Assembly (NCBI GenBank): GCA_947631705.1
Contig: CANRMJ010000004.1
Span: 1 to 64,000, forward strand
Source of the DNA: an uncultured Clostridia bacterium
GTDB taxonomy: Bacteria; Bacillota; Clostridia; Oscillospirales; Acutalibacteraceae
DNA length: 64,000 bases
Reading direction: 5' to 3'
Shown in pieces: positions 9,802 through 20,168 of this stretch (the stretch's first letter is position 1; each line of letters opens with the position of its first letter). The translations under genes and the position numbers were made by a program. Below the pieces are notes generated by a model that worked only from the letters and a program-made list of their open reading frames with translations, was not told where the DNA came from and did no database searches.

Positions 9802-10785
9802 ATGAAACGGCTTGCTTTGATTTCACCCTATTTCGGAGCTCTTCCCGAATATTTTGAATTGTGGTGCAGATGCGCCGCGAAAAATAAAAATATTGATTTT
9901 CTTATCTATACGGACTGCGATGTTATTTCGTCTTATGAAAACATAAAAATAACCAAAATTACTTTTGAAGAGCTGAAACGGAAAATTCAGGCTCTGTTTG
10001 ATTTCGAGATACGTTTGAGCAAGCCCTACAAGTTTTGTGATTACAAGCCCGCCACGGGGCTGATTTTTGCCGATGACTTAGCCGATTACCGCTATTGGGG
10101 TTATATTGATTTAGACACTATCCCCGGCAACCTTGAAAAATTTCTGCCAAACGAGGATTACGATAAAATATACAGGCTCGGCCACCTTTGCATTTACAGA
10201 AACACGCCGGAAAACAACCGCCGTTTCATGCTCCCCGCGGGTATGGATTACAAAGAGGTTTTCACTACCGACAATATTCTTATTTTTGACGAAAACGAGG
10301 GAATTCAAAAAAAATACGAGCTTTTGGGAATCAAAACATATACTCCCCGATGCTACGCCGATATAACGAGGCAGAGATATAATTTCACACTTTCATCAAT
10401 GTTTGCGCCGCAAAACGGATATATAAACAACTACAAAAGGCAGGTTTTCTTTTATGAAAACTCCGCCGTTTACCGCGCCTATAAATACAACGGCGAAATA
10501 AAAACAGAGGAATTCAACTACATTCATTTCAGTTCAAGAAAAATGCCCGTTCATTTTGAAAAAGCCGATAATTTCTTTATAACGCCGAGCGGATTTTACG
10601 AAAAAAACGGAAATATAACGGAAGGCGATTTTGAAAAATACAACGGCACAACAAAACGCAAAGACAGGCAAGCCCTTTTTAAATACAAGGTGTGGCTTTT
10701 TAAAAGGAAGGTCAAAAAAATCATAACCTCCATGCGTGAAAAGGCACGGAGTCATTCTGCCGAAAAGGAGCCGGTGACAAATTGA
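9802..10785 (+). CDS. DUF6625-like putative glycosyltransferase
   Basis: RLALISPYFGALPEYFELWCRCAAKNKNIDFLIYTD; WGYIDLDTIPGNLEKFL DxD-like motif; operon context. Confidence 0.65.
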   Translation: MKRLALISPYFGALPEYFELWCRCAAKNKNIDFLIYTDCDVISSYENIKITKITFEELKRKIQALFDFEIRLSKPYKFCDYKPATGLIFADDLADYRYWGYIDLDTIPGNLEKFLPNEDYDKIYRLGHLCIYRNTPENNRRFMLPAGMDYKEVFTTDNILIFDENEGIQKKYELLGIKTYTPRCYADITRQRYNFTLSSMFAPQNGYINNYKRQVFFYENSAVYRAYKYNGEIKTEEFNYIHFSSRKMPVHFEKADNFFITPSGFYEKNGNITEGDFEKYNGTTKRKDRQALFKYKVWLFKRKVKKIITSMREKARSHSAEKEPVTN

Positions 10786-11888
10786 ATATAGTTCATTTGC
10801 AGCTTTCCGGCGGATTCGGCGGAATCGCCGTTTTAACTAACGAGATATCAAAAATATCCGAGCACAACAATATTTTTTATTTCCTTTTCGAGGGCGGCTG
10901 CGTTGCCGACGACATGGCAAAGCACAGCCCCGTTCATATAGAAAACGGCAGTCACGGCGATTTTTTGGGCGAGGCAATCAAATTCACAAAATTCTGCAAA
11001 GAAAACAACGCCGATGTGATTATATCCCACACGGGAGCGCCGATTGTTCGCTTTATCGGAGCGTTTGCGAAAACAATGCTCGGAAAAAAGGTTAAATTTT
11101 TACTTTACTGGCATTCAAACGCTCAAAATTTTTCATATAAAAACAAAATCAAAAACTTATTTCAACTTTTTATAGAAAAAACAGCGTTTAAAAAATGCAC
11201 CTGCGCCGTGGCGATTTCCAAATCCGTAAAAGAGAGCTTTGCTGATAAATTCGGGTTTGACAGAAACAAAATCAGAGTTGTTTACAACGGAATTGATATT
11301 GACAGATTTTCGTTTTCCCCCTGCCGGAACCGCGAGGTGTTCAACATAATCTATGTCGGCAGAGTCTTTTATCAAAAGGGAGTTCATCTTCTTGTTAAGG
11401 CAATGGCTTGTATCCCCGAAGATTACAACGTTCACCTTAACATTGTGGGCGCGGCGGTGGAAAGCGGAGCCGATGATTATATCAGGCGCGTTAACGGCAT
11501 TATCGAAAAGCACGCTCTTCAAAACAGGGTAACGCTATGCGGCGAGCAAAATAACGTTGACGAATGGCTTGCGAAAAGCAGCCTTTTCGTTCACCCCGCA
11601 ATTCTTCACGAGGGCTTCGGCTTAACGCTTGCCGAGGCAATGGCGCGCGGCGTGCCCTGCGTTTCCTTCAACAAGGGCGCGATGCCCGAAATAATTGAGC
11701 ACGGCAAAAACGGCTTTATAGCCGAGGAGGAAACTCCCGAATGTCTTGCCGAATACATAAAAAAGGCTTATTCTCTTTGGCGTGAAAACGAAAGCGAATA
11801 TATGAAAATGTGCGCCGCCGCAAGAGAAACAGCCGTTAAATTCAGTGTTGAAAACACCAAAAATCAGCTTGAGAGCTTATATATCTAA
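10782..11888 (+). CDS. Glycosyltransferase family 4 protein
   Basis: YVGRVFYQKGVHLLVKAM; HPAILHEGFGLTLAEAMARGVPCV. Confidence 0.92.
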   Translation: MNIVHLQLSGGFGGIAVLTNEISKISEHNNIFYFLFEGGCVADDMAKHSPVHIENGSHGDFLGEAIKFTKFCKENNADVIISHTGAPIVRFIGAFAKTMLGKKVKFLLYWHSNAQNFSYKNKIKNLFQLFIEKTAFKKCTCAVAISKSVKESFADKFGFDRNKIRVVYNGIDIDRFSFSPCRNREVFNIIYVGRVFYQKGVHLLVKAMACIPEDYNVHLNIVGAAVESGADDYIRRVNGIIEKHALQNRVTLCGEQNNVDEWLAKSSLFVHPAILHEGFGLTLAEAMARGVPCVSFNKGAMPEIIEHGKNGFIAEEETPECLAEYIKKAYSLWRENESEYMKMCAAARETAVKFSVENTKNQLESLYI

Positions 11889-11899
11889 GGTTTTGCTTT

Positions 11900-12790
11900 A
11901 TGCTTGGAATAGCTATAATTAATTACAACCAATATGAAAAAACAATAGACTGCGTTAACTCCGTTTTTGAAACGGCGCGCGGCATTGATTATAAAATCTA
12001 TCTGCTCGACAACTGCTCCCCAAACGGCTCGTTTGATATACTCAGGCGCGAATACGGAGAAAACCCGATTGTGGACTGCTTTCAGTCCGAAAAGAATCTG
12101 GGCTATGCGCGCGGAAACAATCTCTGCATAGAAAAAGCGCTGGCGGACGGCTGCGATTATATTCTCATTTCAAATAACGACATCGTTTTTGAAAAGGGCG
12201 CAATAAATCTGCTCTTGCGCGATATAAAAAGCCGCGACTGTCTTCTTATCGGTCCCGCGCTCAAAACGCCCGCGGGCAAATATCAGATAAGCGTTAAACC
12301 GTTCGCGCCGTCTTTTAAGGAATACGTATTCAGCGAAACATATTTTTCAAATTTTGACAGGAAGAAAAAATACAAAAGCCGCTTTTTTCCGCATGAATTT
12401 TCATATGTTTACTGGGTTTCGGGCGCCGTTTTTATGGCGGATATAAAGCTCTTTGAAAAAATAGGATTTTTTGACCCCGCAACGTTTCTTTATTTTGAGG
12501 AATATATTATTTCGGAAAAAGCCAAAAGGGCGGGGCTGAAGCTCGGCTTTGAACCCACCGCCTCGGTTATCCATTACCACGGCGCGTCAACCGGCGGCAA
12601 CGCAAATTATTTCACAAGGCTTGAGAATCTTAAATCGGAGCTATACTTTTTTAAAAATTATCTCGGCGCTCCGAAATCACGGCTGAAAACAATTCGCTTT
12701 ATAAGATGCCTTGAGGTGCTTTTCACCTTTACAAAGGAACGCAAAGTAAAAGACGCTTTTAAATTTATAAAAAACAGCAAAAAGCTTTAA
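11900..12790 (+). CDS. Glycosyltransferase family 2 protein (rhamnosyltransferase-like)
   Basis: IAIINYNQYEKTIDCVNSVFET...NLGYARGNNLCIEKAL...ISNNDIVFEKGAI...FFDPATFLYFEEYIISEKAKRAG. Confidence 0.92.
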   Translation: MLGIAIINYNQYEKTIDCVNSVFETARGIDYKIYLLDNCSPNGSFDILRREYGENPIVDCFQSEKNLGYARGNNLCIEKALADGCDYILISNNDIVFEKGAINLLLRDIKSRDCLLIGPALKTPAGKYQISVKPFAPSFKEYVFSETYFSNFDRKKKYKSRFFPHEFSYVYWVSGAVFMADIKLFEKIGFFDPATFLYFEEYIISEKAKRAGLKLGFEPTASVIHYHGASTGGNANYFTRLENLKSELYFFKNYLGAPKSRLKTIRFIRCLEVLFTFTKERKVKDAFKFIKNSKKL

Positions 12791-12807
12791 AAGGATAAGA
12801 ATTTTAA

Positions 12808-14097
12808 ATGAAAATAAAGTACACTTCAAGCCCCACTTACAACATAACGCTCGCGACGATATTCGTTTATACGGGAATGTTGAATATAATCTCCGTTCCC
12901 GTGCTGAGATCGGACGCGTTTCAGAATTTCATTGTATTTCTCGCAACCGTTTTTCTGTTTGCAAACACGATACTAAACGAGTCTCTGCGGCGAAAAATCT
13001 CTCCTTATTCCCGATATTTTTATATATCGCTTATTTACCTTGCTGCTTTCACGGTGGCACACTGCATTTATTCTTATGCCGCCTACAATGAGGGCATGGA
13101 CGATTTATATACAACAATACGCCAGATTATTCTGATACTCTTTTTTATTCCATTTATGTATATCATCCACTCATTCGGCGGATACGACAGGCTGCTTAAA
13201 GATATATTGATTATGACGCTTGTGTTTATGGCGGTAAAAACAATTCGCGCGCTGCTTTATAATTTTACGGGAATCACTTTGTTTAACGCGATGAGCTACA
13301 GCCTGAGGCACGACAGAATGAGAATGTCTTTAAGCGCCTTCGGAGGAATTGTTTTCATCTTCAGCGTTTACAAGATAATGGAGCTTTCAAAAAAATCAAG
13401 GGAATATTATTTTTATCTTGCCGCCGTTCTGTTTATAGCTTTTTATGAGATTTATATCAATATGACGAGAATGTATATAATATCGTTTTTTGTTACGTTT
13501 TCTGTTATGGTTCTTGTTAAAAAGCGCCCCAAGGGCACAAAGCTGCTTATCGTTTTCATTATGTTTGCGGCCTTTGCGCTGCTTGCGGCAACAGGAATAT
13601 TAAGCGCTTTTCTTGAAACGTTTTCGGAAACAAACGAGGAGTTCGGAACCTCAACGCTCGGACGGTCTTATTCCATGTCCTATTTCTCGGAAATCGCGAA
13701 CAACAATCCCTTGTTCGGAATCAGCTTTCTCGTTCCCAACACCCCGCTCAGAACCGATTTGTTTTTCTCCTCCTCGGGAACCGCTTATCTTGACGATCTA
13801 GGAATAGTTAATATGTATTTCCGCTACGGCATACCCGGAATCATTCTAACCGTTTTGATTTTCGGCAGAATGATTTACTGCGCCGTTATGGCTCTGTTAG
13901 CGAAATCGGAAAGAACCGTAATAATAGTTGGAATAGTTGCCTTTGTTGCCACAACTTGTATTTCGCTCTGTGTGTTCGATGGTCAGCGGATTCTTACCCT
14001 GCCGCTTTACTGGGCGATTCTTGAATACGAATATTACGTCTGCGCAAAAAAGCAACGAAAAAAATTCACGCCGCGCAGCCTTGTGAGGATAAAATAA
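12808..14097 (+). CDS. Wzy-like O-antigen/polysaccharide polymerase
   Basis: Polytopic membrane protein in a capsule operon between GT2 and flippase genes; long extracellular loop before the last TMs. Confidence 0.7.
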   Translation: MKIKYTSSPTYNITLATIFVYTGMLNIISVPVLRSDAFQNFIVFLATVFLFANTILNESLRRKISPYSRYFYISLIYLAAFTVAHCIYSYAAYNEGMDDLYTTIRQIILILFFIPFMYIIHSFGGYDRLLKDILIMTLVFMAVKTIRALLYNFTGITLFNAMSYSLRHDRMRMSLSAFGGIVFIFSVYKIMELSKKSREYYFYLAAVLFIAFYEIYINMTRMYIISFFVTFSVMVLVKKRPKGTKLLIVFIMFAAFALLAATGILSAFLETFSETNEEFGTSTLGRSYSMSYFSEIANNNPLFGISFLVPNTPLRTDLFFSSSGTAYLDDLGIVNMYFRYGIPGIILTVLIFGRMIYCAVMALLAKSERTVIIVGIVAFVATTCISLCVFDGQRILTLPLYWAILEYEYYVCAKKQRKKFTPRSLVRIK

Positions 14098-15633
14098 TTG
14101 GAAAGTAAAAAGCAGACGGCGATGAACATAGGCACGAGCCTGCTTGCGTTCATTATAAACGTCGGAATAAATTTTAAACTGACTCCTTATATAATTGCGC
14201 GGCTCGGCACAGAATCATACGGCTTTATCGGGCTTGCGAACGATTTTGTTAATTACGCGGGCATTCTCACAATGGCGCTGAACACAATGAGCAGCCGCTT
14301 TATCTCCGTTGAATACCACCGCGGCAACAGAAAAAAAGCGCAAACCTACATAAATTCCGTTTTAATCGCGAATCTTTTTCTATCTGCGCTCGTTGTGCTT
14401 GCCGCTGTTTTTATCGTTTGGAAGCTTGAATACATAATAAACATTCCAAAGGGGCTTACCTTTGATGTTAAGATAACATTTTCGCTTGTTTTTATTAATT
14501 ATATTTTGGGAATCTGCATATCTGTTTTAAACTGTGCTCCGTATGTTAAAAACAGAATGGATAAAATTTATATACGAAACGCCGTTTCATATGTTATAAA
14601 GCTGATTATAACAATTGCTCTTATAACAATTTTTGATATCAGAATATTCTTTATAAGCCTAACCTCGGTTATATGCACGGCATATCTCGGCGCGGCAAGC
14701 TTTATCATTATGAAAAAGCTGATGCCCGAAATCAAGTTCAGCTTGCGCGATTTCAAATGGTCCGCAATAAAAGAAATCCTTTCGGGCGGCGTGTGGATGT
14801 CGCTTTTAAGCCTTTCAAATCTGATGCTTTCGGGGCTAAACAGCCTGTTAACGAATAAATTTATAAGCGTTGTCGCAACGGGCTATCTTTCCGCCTCAAA
14901 AACAGTGCCTAACTACATTGGTCAGCTCGGTCAGCAGCTCGGGCAGGTGTTTTCGCCGCAGATAACCGCTCTTTACTCGCGCGGGGAGAAAGACAAGCTG
15001 ATTTTTGAGTCTAAAAAGGCAATTCGGATTATGGCGCTTATAATGACGGTGCCGATTGCGGGCTTTATCGTGTTCGGCGGAGAGTTTTACACACTGTGGC
15101 TTGAAAATTACACACAGGAGGAAATCTCGCTTATTCAAACCCTCTCCGTTATTTCAACAATGCCTTATCTGTTTAACGCTTACGCTTACCCTCTTATTCA
15201 GATAAACACGGCGCTCAACAAGGTAAGAACGCCGGTGCTCGCAACGTTTTTCATAGGAATAGCAAACGTTCTCATCGTTATTCCTTTCGGTTTCGCAAAC
15301 AAGCTCACTCTGATTTTGCTGACGATTTTCGGCTCTGTTTTTATGAGCGCGAGGCTGATAATTTTCCAGCCGATTTACGCGGCTAAAATACTGAAGGTTA
15401 AAAAATCAACGTTTTATTCAATTATTTTCAAATGTTATTTTGTTTTTATGGTAACATTGATATCTATTTATTTTATAAAAAAATTATTTACGGTAACAAG
15501 TTGGCTCAGCTTTCTGCTTGCCGCGGGAATATGCGGAATTTTCGGATTCTTAATCGTATTTCTTTTGATTTTTAATAAAAACGAATATAAAACAGTGGCG
15601 TCGTTAATCAAATCAAAAATCTTTTTACGGTGA
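14098..15633 (+). CDS. Wzx-like polysaccharide flippase (MATE/MOP superfamily); TTG start
   Basis: Polytopic; IINVGINFKLTPYIIARLGTESYGFIGLANDFVNYAGILTMALNTMSSRFIS. Confidence 0.85.
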   Translation: MESKKQTAMNIGTSLLAFIINVGINFKLTPYIIARLGTESYGFIGLANDFVNYAGILTMALNTMSSRFISVEYHRGNRKKAQTYINSVLIANLFLSALVVLAAVFIVWKLEYIINIPKGLTFDVKITFSLVFINYILGICISVLNCAPYVKNRMDKIYIRNAVSYVIKLIITIALITIFDIRIFFISLTSVICTAYLGAASFIIMKKLMPEIKFSLRDFKWSAIKEILSGGVWMSLLSLSNLMLSGLNSLLTNKFISVVATGYLSASKTVPNYIGQLGQQLGQVFSPQITALYSRGEKDKLIFESKKAIRIMALIMTVPIAGFIVFGGEFYTLWLENYTQEEISLIQTLSVISTMPYLFNAYAYPLIQINTALNKVRTPVLATFFIGIANVLIVIPFGFANKLTLILLTIFGSVFMSARLIIFQPIYAAKILKVKKSTFYSIIFKCYFVFMVTLISIYFIKKLFTVTSWLSFLLAAGICGIFGFLIVFLLIFNKNEYKTVASLIKSKIFLR

Positions 15634-16940
15634 TATTTATGAAAGTGCTGTTAATCGGCGATTTAAGATGCATCGCAAACTACGGAGCAATCGCAACAAC
15701 CGAAAGTCTTTATACATTAATAAAGAATGAACATAACGCGGATACGATTGATACTATTGACTATCGGAGCATTATCGCTCCGTCTCCTCAAAACGGATTT
15801 TTAAAATCAACGGAGGAAATAAAAGATGAAATTGAACGGTACGACAGTCCCGAACCCCATTGGAAACGTTTTATAAAATCAAAAAGCGCATACAGAATAT
15901 ATAAAAAAATAAAAAATTTAACTTCTCAAAAAAAAACACAGCAAGCCACGCTGCCCCATGTTCCGTATAAATTAAGCTGTTACGCCGATTTTTCAAACCA
16001 AGTTTTAAACAATGAAAAGCTCCAATACGAATATAAAAAAATCAAGGCGGCGGATATTATAATAATAAACGGCGAAGGCAACCTTGTTAAAGGAACAGAC
16101 AGCAGAGGTATATACCGTATCGGCGGACTTTATATTTTATTTATGGCATACTTTTGCAAAACTGTTATGAATAAAAAAACTTATATTGTTAATCATACGG
16201 TAGACCCGCAAAATGACGATATAAAAGAAATCATTCAATTTATTTATCCTCTGCTTGACGGAGTTTATGTAAGAGAAAGACTGTCGCTGAATCTGCTGAA
16301 CAGTTGGGGTGTTGATAACGCGCGGTTTGTTCCCGACGCGTTATTCTCTGCCGGGCTTGAAAACAAAATGTGGAAACCGAACAAAATTCTCGCCCTTGAA
16401 AAAATTGATTTTTCGAGCCCTTTTATTTGCATAGGAGATTCTTCCGCGATACAAAACAAAAACGGAAAAATAGATTGGGATATAGAAAAAACGTATATTA
16501 AGCTTATAAATTCTTTAAAAACGATCTGCCCGCAAATTGTTTTCGTAGACGGCTTTACAGGCGGTTGTGAAGAAATCAACAATGCTTTGAGAAAAACAAA
16601 AACGCCGTGTGTTTCATTAAAAAACGCGAATTACAAAGATCTTTATCAGATTTTTAAACATTGTTCTCTTTTTATTTCGGGAAGATGGCACGCGTCAATA
16701 CTTAGTTTAATGGCGGGTTGCCCTATTCTTCTGTGGGGCGCTGATTCCCATAAAACACGGGCATTATATGAGCTTATTGACTATCCCTTTGATTTTTTTG
16801 AAATAAAAAGCATTCCCGATGAGATACAGCATATTACTCTTGAGGCGAAAAAAGCAATCAATTATGATATGAGCGCAATCAAAAAAAGAGTAAACGAGCT
16901 TTCTGAAATGTCATTAAATAACGTAAATATGTTGAAATAA
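15630..16940 (+). CDS. Polysaccharide pyruvyl transferase family protein (start probably ATG at 15639)
   Basis: LLIGDLRCIANYGAIATTESLYTLI; INGEGNLVKGTDSRGIYRIGG; FISGRWHASILSLMAGCPILLWGADSHKTRALYEL. Confidence 0.85.
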   Translation: MIFMKVLLIGDLRCIANYGAIATTESLYTLIKNEHNADTIDTIDYRSIIAPSPQNGFLKSTEEIKDEIERYDSPEPHWKRFIKSKSAYRIYKKIKNLTSQKKTQQATLPHVPYKLSCYADFSNQVLNNEKLQYEYKKIKAADIIIINGEGNLVKGTDSRGIYRIGGLYILFMAYFCKTVMNKKTYIVNHTVDPQNDDIKEIIQFIYPLLDGVYVRERLSLNLLNSWGVDNARFVPDALFSAGLENKMWKPNKILALEKIDFSSPFICIGDSSAIQNKNGKIDWDIEKTYIKLINSLKTICPQIVFVDGFTGGCEEINNALRKTKTPCVSLKNANYKDLYQIFKHCSLFISGRWHASILSLMAGCPILLWGADSHKTRALYELIDYPFDFFEIKSIPDEIQHITLEAKKAINYDMSAIKKRVNELSEMSLNNVNMLK

Positions 16941-16960
16941 TTTGAAAGGTAAAATGAAAT

Positions 16961-17953
16961 ATGTTTATAAAAGATTATTTAAAAAAAGTTCTTGCAGAAC
17001 CATATTATAAAAATAAAAATAAACGTAATCAGGCAAAAAATTTAAAAGCCACTTTTGAAAAAGAAATGTATTATATCAATTCTAAAAGTATTATTGAAGA
17101 AAAAACACTTCAGCTTCTTATCAAAGCTCATGGTTACGAAAAAGCAATTGCGCTCAATAACAAATCCTTCCTTTCAAACTTTACTGCATTAAACAACATT
17201 ATAAAAGATGTTGATTTTCTGATTAAAAACGGTATTAGCAATAACTCTTATGTAATCAAAGAAACTTGTTCGGTATTAAAAGCTGTCACCGCTTATCTGG
17301 AGAAAGAAAATATTGACTGTTCAGAAATAATTCCTGCTTTTGAAGATCTTATTTCCGAACACAAAATTATATCTGATTTAAACGCGGGTACTTTTACGAT
17401 AAAAAAGTCCGAAATTGAAAAAGCAAGGGCTTTTGATTATAAAACCTTTGTTAAAACAAGACATTCTATCAGACATTTTACAAATAAAATAATTGATGAA
17501 AATACTATTCTTGATATTATTTCAACTGCTTCATATGCTCCTTCTGCATGCAACAGACAGCCTAACAAGGTATATTACAGTACAAGTCCAAAAACACTTA
17601 AAGAAATATCAAAATATATAAGTGATCAAAAGGTTGTAAATGAAAATATATATAACTATTTTGTTTTGACCTCGGATCGACATATGTTTCCAAAATATGA
17701 AACATTTCAATACTTTATTAATGGCGGAATATTTCTTTCTTATCTTGTAGAGTCAATACATTCTGTCGGTCTGGGAAGTTGTATTTTTCAATCTCATATC
17801 AATTCTAAAAATGAGCAAGGACTGAAAGCACTATTAAATATTCCTGAGTATGAAGTAATTATTGCTATTGTGGGATTCGGGGAGCCATTGGAAAATGAAA
17901 CGTGTCTTTATGCACAAAGAAAAAATATAAGTGATATAGCAATAAAAAAATAA
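16961..17953 (+). CDS. Nitroreductase family protein with ~140-aa N-terminal helical extension
   Basis: KTRHSIRHFTNKIIDENTILDIISTASYAPSACNRQPNKVYY...GLGSCIFQSHINSKNEQGLKALLNIPEYEVIIAIVGFGEP. Confidence 0.82.
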   Translation: MFIKDYLKKVLAEPYYKNKNKRNQAKNLKATFEKEMYYINSKSIIEEKTLQLLIKAHGYEKAIALNNKSFLSNFTALNNIIKDVDFLIKNGISNNSYVIKETCSVLKAVTAYLEKENIDCSEIIPAFEDLISEHKIISDLNAGTFTIKKSEIEKARAFDYKTFVKTRHSIRHFTNKIIDENTILDIISTASYAPSACNRQPNKVYYSTSPKTLKEISKYISDQKVVNENIYNYFVLTSDRHMFPKYETFQYFINGGIFLSYLVESIHSVGLGSCIFQSHINSKNEQGLKALLNIPEYEVIIAIVGFGEPLENETCLYAQRKNISDIAIKK

Positions 17954-18095
17954 TCTACGTATATAAAACTAAAGGCGTGATTTGGGCAATTCGCTTGCCG
18001 AAAAAATCATATAAATTTTTTAAATTTCATTTACGGAAATTAAGAACCTATATTCCTCATTCCATATGCAGGCAGGTTCTGATTAAAACAGGACG

Positions 18096-19271
18096 GTGAG
18101 GCTGTTGCCGTTAAATCACAACCGGCTAACGGATATTTTAAAAAAAGACTCCGAAATCAATTTTATCGCTTTCTGCACAACACCCTGGCACGCGATAAGC
18201 ACCTGCGCCGCGCTGAAAAAGCTGCAAAGCGGCGGCGAAAAGCTGAAAGGAATAATCCTTGCGGATAAAGGCGATATCGGCAATCCCGCGCCGCTGATTG
18301 AAAAAAGCGTTTTTTCATCGCTCGGCGGAATTGATTATAAAACAGATTACTTTTCGGGCGTTGAATTTCCGAAAGGAAAAATCAAGAATTTAAAAAGGCG
18401 GCTCAAAACATTTTCCGTATTTATGCGCCGCTCGAAAGGCGGCAGAAAAATCTTTGTTCTGCACCCGATGAGCGTAAACGTTATTTTTGCCGCCGAAATA
18501 AAAAAGAATCTGCCAAACGCGAAAGTTATCAGCGTTATAACAGACGAGGGGCTCGGCTCTTATATGAGAAGCGATTTTAACTGGGCAATTGAAATCAAAA
18601 ACGTTTCGGGAAGCTCAGCCGCCTTTTTCAGAGCGCTTATTGATAAGCCGATAGGCAGATTTTACAAGCGCGTTTCCGCCGAAAGAGAAGAATTGCTGGA
18701 CTGCCGCCTGCTTAAAGAAAAAAACAGCGGCTTTGCCGAAAACGGCGAAATGACCGAATTTTATAAAAACGCTGCGGAAAACGAAACGCTGAACCCTGCC
18801 GATTACAGGCGCTACGAGGGCGCGGTAATCATAAGCGCGCAGTTATATTATGAAACGGGGCAGATAAAAAACAACGCAGACCTTGCCCTTTATTCAGAAA
18901 TCGCCGCCGCTCTTAAAAGCGAGGGAAAAACGGTTATCTTAAAGCCGCACCCGAGAGATAAAAACTTATCGCGATATGAGGGGCTGGGCTGTTTTGTTGA
19001 AAAAAACAACACTGCGGCGCAGGAGAGCATTTTTAACTGCCTTGATAAAAAGCCCGCCGCCGTTATAGCCTTCACATCAACGGGGCTGATCACGGCAAAA
19101 ATATTCGGCGGGGTGCGCGGCATTTCGGCAAACAGGCTTTTGCCTGCCGAAAGCGTAAGCAATTCCCTCAAAAACGAATTTGCCAATTTTGAAAGAGCGT
19201 TTTCCGATATGGTTTTTCTTCCCGCGGATATAAAATCGCTCGTTAACTCTGTTAAAAACACAGAAACCTAA
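18096..19271 (+). CDS. Bacterial sialyltransferase-like protein (GT52/polysialyltransferase-like)
   Basis: ITDEGLGSY (D/E-D/E-G motif), LKPHPRD (HP motif) and AFTSTGLI (S/T motif); directly upstream of neuB/neuA homologs. Confidence 0.75.
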   Translation: MRLLPLNHNRLTDILKKDSEINFIAFCTTPWHAISTCAALKKLQSGGEKLKGIILADKGDIGNPAPLIEKSVFSSLGGIDYKTDYFSGVEFPKGKIKNLKRRLKTFSVFMRRSKGGRKIFVLHPMSVNVIFAAEIKKNLPNAKVISVITDEGLGSYMRSDFNWAIEIKNVSGSSAAFFRALIDKPIGRFYKRVSAEREELLDCRLLKEKNSGFAENGEMTEFYKNAAENETLNPADYRRYEGAVIISAQLYYETGQIKNNADLALYSEIAAALKSEGKTVILKPHPRDKNLSRYEGLGCFVEKNNTAAQESIFNCLDKKPAAVIAFTSTGLITAKIFGGVRGISANRLLPAESVSNSLKNEFANFERAFSDMVFLPADIKSLVNSVKNTET

Positions 19272-19289
19272 ATCAAAGGAGATTGTTTT

Positions 19290-20162
19290 ATGACTTATAA
19301 AAAACCATATGTTATAGCCGAGGCGGGCTGCAACCACAAGGGCGAAATGGAAATCGCGAAGGAGCTTATACGCGTTGCCGCGCAGCTATGCAATGCCGAC
19401 GCTATAAAATTTCAAAAGCGGTGCAACAAAGAGCTGCTCACACCCGAACAGTATAACGCGCCGCACCCGAATCCCGCCAATTCTTACGGAAACACATACG
19501 GAGCGCACCGCGAATATCTTGAATTCACGGCAGAGCAGCACGCGCAGCTTAAAGAGTGGTGCGAGGAATACGGAATCACATATTCCACATCGGTTTGGGA
19601 TTTAACCTCCGCAAAAGAAATTGCCGCCTTAAATCCCGAATTTATAAAAATCCCATCCGCCTGCAACAACAATTTTGAAATGCTGCAATGGCTTTGCGAC
19701 AATTTCGGGGGAGAGATCCAGCTTTCTTTGGGAATGACGACCCACGACGAGGAAAAACAGATCATAGAGCTTTTCGAGAAAAACGGCAGAAACAAGGATC
19801 TTGTTTTATTCTGCTGCACAAGCGGATACCCCGTGCCGTTTGAGGATATATGCCTTTTGGAAATCACAAGGCTTAAAGAGCAATACGGTGAGCGCGTTAA
19901 GAAAATCGGTTTTTCGGGGCATCATCTCGGCATTGCCGTTGACGTTGCGGCAATGACGCTCGGAGCTGAGGTTTTTGAGCGCCATTACACGCTTGACCGC
20001 ACATGGAAAGGAACGGATCACGCCGCGTCCCTTGAGCCGGACGGACTTCGCCGCCTTGTGAGGGATTTAAACAATGTCAACAAGGCGCTTACCTTTAAAG
20101 ACGCCGAAATTCTGCCTATAGAGCAGGTGCAGCGAGATAAACTGAAATACAGAAAGGGATAA
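19290..20162 (+). CDS. NeuB-family nonulosonic acid synthase, short form without C-terminal SAF domain
   Basis: YVIAEAGCNHKGEMEIAKELIRVAAQLCNADAIKFQKR; IKIPSACNNNFEML; GFSGHHLGIAVDVAAMTLGAEVFERHYTLDRTWKGTDHAASLEP; protein ends ~40 aa later. Confidence 0.9.
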   Translation: MTYKKPYVIAEAGCNHKGEMEIAKELIRVAAQLCNADAIKFQKRCNKELLTPEQYNAPHPNPANSYGNTYGAHREYLEFTAEQHAQLKEWCEEYGITYSTSVWDLTSAKEIAALNPEFIKIPSACNNNFEMLQWLCDNFGGEIQLSLGMTTHDEEKQIIELFEKNGRNKDLVLFCCTSGYPVPFEDICLLEITRLKEQYGERVKKIGFSGHHLGIAVDVAAMTLGAEVFERHYTLDRTWKGTDHAASLEPDGLRRLVRDLNNVNKALTFKDAEILPIEQVQRDKLKYRKG

Positions 20163-20168
20163 ATCGAA

